DNA from: Pseudobdellovibrionaceae bacterium
GTDB taxonomy: Bacteria; Bdellovibrionota; Bdellovibrionia; Bdellovibrionales; UBA1609
Reading direction: 5' to 3'
DNA length: 64,000 bases
Assembly (NCBI GenBank): GCA_947444305.1
Contig: CANEZP010000006.1
Coordinates: forward strand, 62,001-126,000
Within the stretch, counting starts at the first letter, position 1, and each line of letters begins with the position of its first letter. Of the stretch, positions 59,844 through 64,000 are shown one piece after another. The notes beneath the pieces are model-generated. The model saw only the letters and a program-made list of their open reading frames with translations, made no database searches and had not been told where the DNA came from. Made by a program: the position numbers and the translations under genes.

Positions 59844-60692
59844 TTAGGGAACGTCTTTCCACGAGCGGAAGTTATTTAGCGTTCCGCCATTGTCGGAATC
59901 TTCTTCGCGAACATAGACGTTTATCCGGTAGGAAACCGGATCGTACCAAGCGTCACGGCAAGTAAAAGTATAATCTACGAACGAGCCTCCGACGTATCCG
60001 TCGGTAATGGCGCCGGCCCCGCCCAAATCCGCAGCGGAATAGCTTGTGTTGCGTTTGGCTAATAGAAAATCACTGGTGGTATGCCGGTTACTTCCCCAGT
60101 TTGCGACCCAGGCTGAAGATACCTTTGAGGTATTAGACTGGGGCACCGTCAAAGTCGTTTCATCGGGAAGATTGATCAGCGCTCTCTTCTTCGGAAAATC
60201 ACTGACTAGTTCTATTGCCGAGCCACCATAGCAATCAACCGGCGAAACTCCACCTACCGGCGTGCAATCTGTCGTTACTTCGGTCCCCGGCTTGTAATAT
60301 CCGACCGTGTTACTAGCTAAATAGTAGGACGGTTGAAAAATCATGAGGCGGCAACTTGTCGGTAACCAAGAATAGGAAAAAATCAGATCACTATAATAAA
60401 GACGACCCTCAGGAACAACGACCGTACAATTCACCGACGGTGTAGCGATACTCGCGGCGCAGGTGGTAGTCCCCGTCTCGGTAAAAGTCAGACCATTATC
60501 ATAATTAATACCGGTGAATTTAGTGCTCATTTTCAAGGCTAATGGTGCGTCCGTAGAGACGCCGGGAGCCGGGGTACCCGGATCTGTAGGCGGTACGTAG
60601 GCCGCGGCCGTTTCACCTTTGTCCTTACACGCGCCGGCGAGCAAAATACTAAAAGAAAACATCAGGATGTAGAACTTGTTTATCTTACGCAT
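59844..60692 (-). CDS. Lipoprotein of unknown function (282 aa)
   Basis: Lipobox LLAGAC with preceding hydrophobic core. The mature part is rich in Thr, Ser and Tyr with several Cys and a beta-strand pattern (VNCTVVVPEGRLYYSDLIFSY, SYRINVYVREED). Not recognised. It stands 105 nt after the three-heme cytochrome gene, on the same strand, so co-transcription is likely but not certain. Confidence 0.65.
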   Translation of the reverse strand: MRKINKFYILMFSFSILLAGACKDKGETAAAYVPPTDPGTPAPGVSTDAPLALKMSTKFTGINYDNGLTFTETGTTTCAASIATPSVNCTVVVPEGRLYYSDLIFSYSWLPTSCRLMIFQPSYYLASNTVGYYKPGTEVTTDCTPVGGVSPVDCYGGSAIELVSDFPKKRALINLPDETTLTVPQSNTSKVSSAWVANWGSNRHTTSDFLLAKRNTSYSAADLGGAGAITDGYVGGSFVDYTFTCRDAWYDPVSYRINVYVREEDSDNGGTLNNFRSWKDVP

Positions 60693-60797
60693 CCATTCAT
60701 TTTCGTTGATATGAACCGGAGCGAAAAGAACTGTCGGCTGTCCTCGACTATCTTAGGACTCGACCTCGACGTTCGCCCGGCGCCACTCAACGGAAAA

Positions 60798-61760
60798 TTA
60801 TCGAGACGCTGCTTTCGGATTTTCAATCGTCGAAAAATACAAAGCCAATGCGGTAATGTCCCGGTCACTTAACGAAGCGGCGTAACGGTTCATCAAGTTG
60901 TTCGTGCGCTCGTTGTTCCGGTAATAAATCAATTGATTCATTAGGTAGCTTTCGGATTGCCCGGCAAGCTTCGGGATACTTGAGTGCGACGTGCCGCTTT
61001 TGTAATCGGGATTGAGGTGGCAAGACACGCAATACAATTTTGCCAGTTGCCTCCCCGCTTCGGCTTCGTTGACACGCTCGGGCCGCAAAGGCGTCGGTGC
61101 CGGTTCGGAGGCGAGCCCCTTTAGCCCCGCAAAGTATCGGGCGGCTTCGTGCATTTGTTCGTCGGTCAGCCCCGAAGCGATTTCGTTCATGGTGTGAGAA
61201 GGATCAATGCGTTTGCGCCATAAAAATGCGTTCAACTGCAAGTATAAATAGTTTTCATTTTGTCCGGCAAGTCTTGGTAAGCGTGGCTGCGCTTGGTGAC
61301 CCGGCCCGCCGGCGCCGTGGCAACTAAAGCACTGTTGGATAAATCCCGAAGCTTGCGTAGCCGGAGCGGAAGGAGCCGAAGGGTCGGCCTGCGTTTTCTT
61401 GCGTCCTTTTTCGGGAGCACCGGCGTCGGCCCACGCACCGATGGCCGCACGTTCGGCGGCGGTCATGCCGGCCGCTTGTGAACTTCCGGGCGGCGGCATC
61501 GATTGCGTCGTCACGACCCGCTGTTTCAGCTTACCGCTATCGGCGTAGGATTTGGCTTGCCCGTATTCGAGCCAATCGGGACCGGAGCGCGACGGATGGC
61601 AGGCGGCGCAGTTCTTCGCGAAGATCGGGCGGATTTCGGCGTAACCGTTAACGTCGGCACCTTCCGTCTTCACCTTTGCCGCGAGCGGTTTGTGCGGTCC
61701 GTTCGAAGGCGCGCAGGCGTTCAACAATATGAGAAATAAAAAAATGATTTTCACGTTCAT
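60798..61760 (-). CDS. Three-heme c-type cytochrome lipoprotein
   Basis: The N-terminal lipobox is LLNAC. Three heme motifs are CAACH, CFSCH and CVSCH. The first domain (NCAACHPSRSGPDW...MPPPGS) resembles the PSCyt-type, the other two are c4/c553-like repeats, each with AGQxExYLxxQL and a Met-containing segment. It carries electrons on the periplasmic face of a membrane. Its start overlaps the diheme gene by 4 nt. Confidence 0.88.
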   Translation of the reverse strand: MNVKIIFLFLILLNACAPSNGPHKPLAAKVKTEGADVNGYAEIRPIFAKNCAACHPSRSGPDWLEYGQAKSYADSGKLKQRVVTTQSMPPPGSSQAAGMTAAERAAIGAWADAGAPEKGRKKTQADPSAPSAPATQASGFIQQCFSCHGAGGPGHQAQPRLPRLAGQNENYLYLQLNAFLWRKRIDPSHTMNEIASGLTDEQMHEAARYFAGLKGLASEPAPTPLRPERVNEAEAGRQLAKLYCVSCHLNPDYKSGTSHSSIPKLAGQSESYLMNQLIYYRNNERTNNLMNRYAASLSDRDITALALYFSTIENPKAASR

Positions 61761-62662
61761 TTTTGCTCCCGGCTAACGGGCTCAAGAGACATGAGGTATT
61801 CGGTCATGGCGACCAAGTCCTCACTGCTGAGGGCCGAGGTGTTTTGAATAACGTCGGCCATTTCTCCCGCCGGCGATTTACCTTCGCGGTTAACCCCCGA
61901 ACTCAAAAAACGTAGCCAATCACCGCGGCGCCAGGTTCCGCGACCGGTTCGCACATCCGGAGTAATGTTAGGCGGCATTCGGCCCCCGATGGCGATGTCC
62001 GAACCCGACATCCAGAGCGAAGTAGTTAGGCCACCGAGCGGATCCCTGGGCGTGTGGCACTCGGCGCAGTGAAACAATCCTTCGACCAGGTAAGCGCCGC
62101 GGTTCCACACTTTGCTTTTTAAAACGTCGGGTCTGAATGCGCCCTGCGCTTGCAATAGATCTTCACTAGCGTTGCCCATCGGCGCGCGGAAGAAGACGGC
62201 TTGCCAAAAATAAAGCAGCCAGCGCTGGTCAAACGGGAATGAAATGGAGTGGCTTAAATTTCTTTTTTCGATCGCGGGAACGGAACGAAGATAATCCCAC
62301 ATTTTGCGCAAATCGGAATCGGTAATGCGCGTGTACGATCGGTAAGGAAACGTAGGATAATAGAGTTGACCGTCGGGTGATACGCCTTCGCGCAACGCCT
62401 TTTTAAAATTTTCGAACGTCCAAGATCCGATGCCCGTCTTTACGTCGGGCGTGATGTTCGGCGTGCGAAAAGTTCCGAAGGGCGAACCAAGCTCGAGCCC
62501 GCCCGCGAATCGTTCATCTTGGCTCACGGAATGACAATCGGTGCAGCCCGCCGCGCGCACTAAGTAAGCGCCCTCGGACAGTTCATCGCCCGTCAGCGCA
62601 GGGGCCGGCGCGGCGAAACATATTGAAATAGAGAATAGGAAAACCTTAAGGAAGTTTTGCAT
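61757..62662 (-). CDS. Di-heme c-type cytochrome
   Basis: Signal peptide MQNFLKVFLFSISICFA. Two heme motifs are CTDCH and CAECH, each followed by TPNITPDVKTGIG or PPNITPDVRTGRG-type segments, the pattern of diheme subunits that take electrons from alcohol or sugar dehydrogenases. No dehydrogenase is adjacent in the window. 301 residues. Its start overlaps the mono-heme gene by 17 nt. Confidence 0.87.
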   Translation of the reverse strand: MQNFLKVFLFSISICFAAPAPALTGDELSEGAYLVRAAGCTDCHSVSQDERFAGGLELGSPFGTFRTPNITPDVKTGIGSWTFENFKKALREGVSPDGQLYYPTFPYRSYTRITDSDLRKMWDYLRSVPAIEKRNLSHSISFPFDQRWLLYFWQAVFFRAPMGNASEDLLQAQGAFRPDVLKSKVWNRGAYLVEGLFHCAECHTPRDPLGGLTTSLWMSGSDIAIGGRMPPNITPDVRTGRGTWRRGDWLRFLSSGVNREGKSPAGEMADVIQNTSALSSEDLVAMTEYLMSLEPVSREQK

Positions 62663-62978
62663 AGTAGCGCGCGAGATCGCGCATCTCTTTCTCGCTCAGC
62701 ATTTTCGCCATCGGGGTCATCAACGGGTCGTAGCGTTGCCCATCGTGAAAGGCTTTGAGTTGTTTAAAAAGATATTCTTCTTTTTGTCCGGCTAGATTAG
62801 GCCAAAGGTCGTTCGCGCTGACGCCCTCGGGGCCGTGGCAAGCCATGCACACCGAAGCTTTTTGTTTGCCGGCGTTTTCATCGGGCGTGGCGTAAGCCTG
62901 CGACGCCACCAAGATCGGCATAAACATCGAAACAAGCGCCGAGAAAAACACAAACTTTGCGAAATCGAAACGAATCAT
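62646..62978 (-). CDS. Mono-heme c553/c4-like cytochrome
   Basis: The start at 62978 gives a signal peptide (MIRFDFAKFVFFSALVSMF). One CMACH heme motif and the c553-type tail AGQKEEYLFKQLKAFHDGQRYDPLM with the axial Met candidate. 110 residues. It lies 8 nt after the outer-membrane barrel gene, which suggests the two are functionally linked. Confidence 0.88.
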   Translation of the reverse strand: MIRFDFAKFVFFSALVSMFMPILVASQAYATPDENAGKQKASVCMACHGPEGVSANDLWPNLAGQKEEYLFKQLKAFHDGQRYDPLMTPMAKMLSEKEMRDLARYYAKLP

Positions 62979-62986
62979 CACTACTC

Positions 62987-64000
62987 CTATAAACTTAACT
63001 GCAAAATGAGGAAGCTGGCGTTTTGCCCGGCCTCGCCCGTGCTGCCCGCTTCGCTCGGGTGCGTAGCCTGCGCCAACTCGGTGCGGGCCTGAACGACGAC
63101 GTTCGGACCGACCGACCACCAAAAACCGAACCCGTGCCGCTGGTAAAAATCGGAAGCAAACTTTTTATCGGGCGTTAGTAAATCGTATTTATATATGAGG
63201 CTGAAGCGCTCGCTGAGGCGGTAGTTCATCGACATGAGCCACCCCTCGGACCGCGAGGTCTTCAAGCTAGTTACGTAGGCAGGGTCTTTCGCGAAACCTT
63301 GGCCCAAGTTCGCGCCCCAATTTTTCGCGGTCACGTGCTCGAACCGGAATTCGGCGGGAATGCGGTCGTTGGTCCACCGGCCGACCGACAGCAAAGCGTA
63401 GAGCGAAGCGGCTTGCCGCGATTCACGGGCGGGTTCGTGATCATGGTAGCTGAAGCTTGTGCCGAGCATAACCGGGCCGGGCATGTAGCGTACGTTAAGC
63501 ACGGTGCCCCAACGGTTGGCCGCACCTTTATTTAAAGTTTGCCCGGTTTGATTCTCGCCGTTCACGACGGCAACGTCGTAATGGAGTTTGTCCGTGGGCG
63601 TCCCGGAAAGTAGCGCTCCGGTTTCGAAGGTGTACCATTCGGTCGCCGACTGCACGCGAACGTAGGTGCGGTGTTCGTCGGTGATAAGACCGAAAGGCAC
63701 GCGGAAGCGTCCGATCAAAACGGAATCGGCCCAGCGGGGTTTTGCGCCTTCGGGCCCTAGATTAAAAAGTGCGTACGTGTCCCGGTAAGGCGCCGCCGCG
63801 AAACCGCCGAAGTTGTGTTCAATCACGAGATGAATTCTTTTATCGGCGTCGAGCGGAGCGTGGCCCGCAACCGAAGCGGACATAATTCCCATCCCGTCGC
63901 GCGAAGCTTTTGCCCGATCGGGGAGGTAATAGAGCGCGCGGAAATCTGCGCTGACGTAATCCTGCGCGAGCACGGGATTGATCTTGTAGCCGTGGGCCCC
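62987..64000 (-). CDS. Outer-membrane beta-barrel protein, N-terminus cut by window edge
   Basis: The frame is open to the right edge (at least 337 residues). The sequence shows alternating hydrophobic/polar strands (GTSFSYHDHE, LLSVGRWTNDR, SLIYKYDLL, NASFLILQLSL) and ends on a strand with Leu, typical of outer-membrane barrels of the porin type. It lies 8 nt before the c553-like gene, suggesting a porin that feeds or houses the cytochromes. The start is beyond the window. Confidence 0.78.
   Translation of the reverse strand, partial: GAHGYKINPVLAQDYVSADFRALYYLPDRAKASRDGMGIMSASVAGHAPLDADKRIHLVIEHNFGGFAAAPYRDTYALFNLGPEGAKPRWADSVLIGRFRVPFGLITDEHRTYVRVQSATEWYTFETGALLSGTPTDKLHYDVAVVNGENQTGQTLNKGAANRWGTVLNVRYMPGPVMLGTSFSYHDHEPARESRQAASLYALLSVGRWTNDRIPAEFRFEHVTAKNWGANLGQGFAKDPAYVTSLKTSRSEGWLMSMNYRLSERFSLIYKYDLLTPDKKFASDFYQRHGFGFWWSVGPNVVVQARTELAQATHPSEAGSTGEAGQNASFLILQLSL

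Noticed and set aside
1-64000. CRISPR array or prophage
   Set aside because: No regularly spaced repeats, cas genes, integrase, or phage structural genes were seen.

Overview
ORGANISM. The window is a gene-dense bacterial chromosome segment with no rRNA, complete tRNA, prophage or CRISPR. It reads as a Gram-negative (LpxD, Tol system, lipoproteins, outer-membrane barrel), flagellated (MotAB) bacterium rich in secreted and lipoprotein hydrolases. The mix fits a free-living or predatory deltaproteobacterial/Bdellovibrionota-type organism: clpP-clpX, FtsEX with an EnvC-like factor and CtpA, paired bacterial ArsA-type ATPases, a complete SUF operon, NHEJ Ku/LigD, a proteobacterial-type GshA, and many unknown secreted proteins. 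The lineage is inference; no marker RNA is present. LAYOUT. 1-2300: left-edge secreted protein, a second secreted protein, an IS200/RAYT-type transposase and its unusual upstream region. 2300-14400: clpP-clpX, aminopeptidase, glutamate-cysteine ligase, a metzincin-like lipoprotein, two ArsA-like ATPases with a TPR lipoprotein, then trigger factor. 14400-19100: an operon (minus strand) of a small conserved protein, ftsE, ftsX, an EnvC-like factor and ctpA for envelope cleavage at division. 19200-21800: lipoprotein metalloprotease with a secreted partner. 21900-28500: HNH endonuclease, then the rrf2-sufBCDS-nfu operon, nearly all with 4-nt stop/start overlaps. 28600-36100: tolQRA-tolB running into glnE. 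36100-45100: a 51-residue gene, motAB, a sugar-epimerase-like SDR with a monofunctional transglycosylase, a large vanadium-haloperoxidase-like secreted protein, a STAS-like protein with a Dus synthase, a small HPF-like protein and a stack of hairpins. 45100-48500: ku-ligD. 48600-52200: membrane flippase-like protein, glycosyltransferase and UDP-GlcNAc 2-epimerase-like enzyme for surface glycan. 52200-58600: secreted caspase-fold (clan CD) peptidase, MnmC-like methyltransferase, fatty-acid desaturase, LpxD, a TPR protein. 58600-64000: a minus-strand operon of an outer-membrane barrel, three c-type cytochromes (six heme motifs in total), a lipoprotein and two Cys-rich secreted proteins. THEMES. 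Much of the window is envelope biology: division-site hydrolase control, Tol, lipid A, membrane lipid desaturation, surface glycan and many exported hydrolases. Points most worth following: the six-heme porin-linked cytochrome operon, the secreted clan CD peptidase, the twin ArsA-like ATPases beside trigger factor, and a 15-bp near-palindrome found upstream of three unrelated genes.
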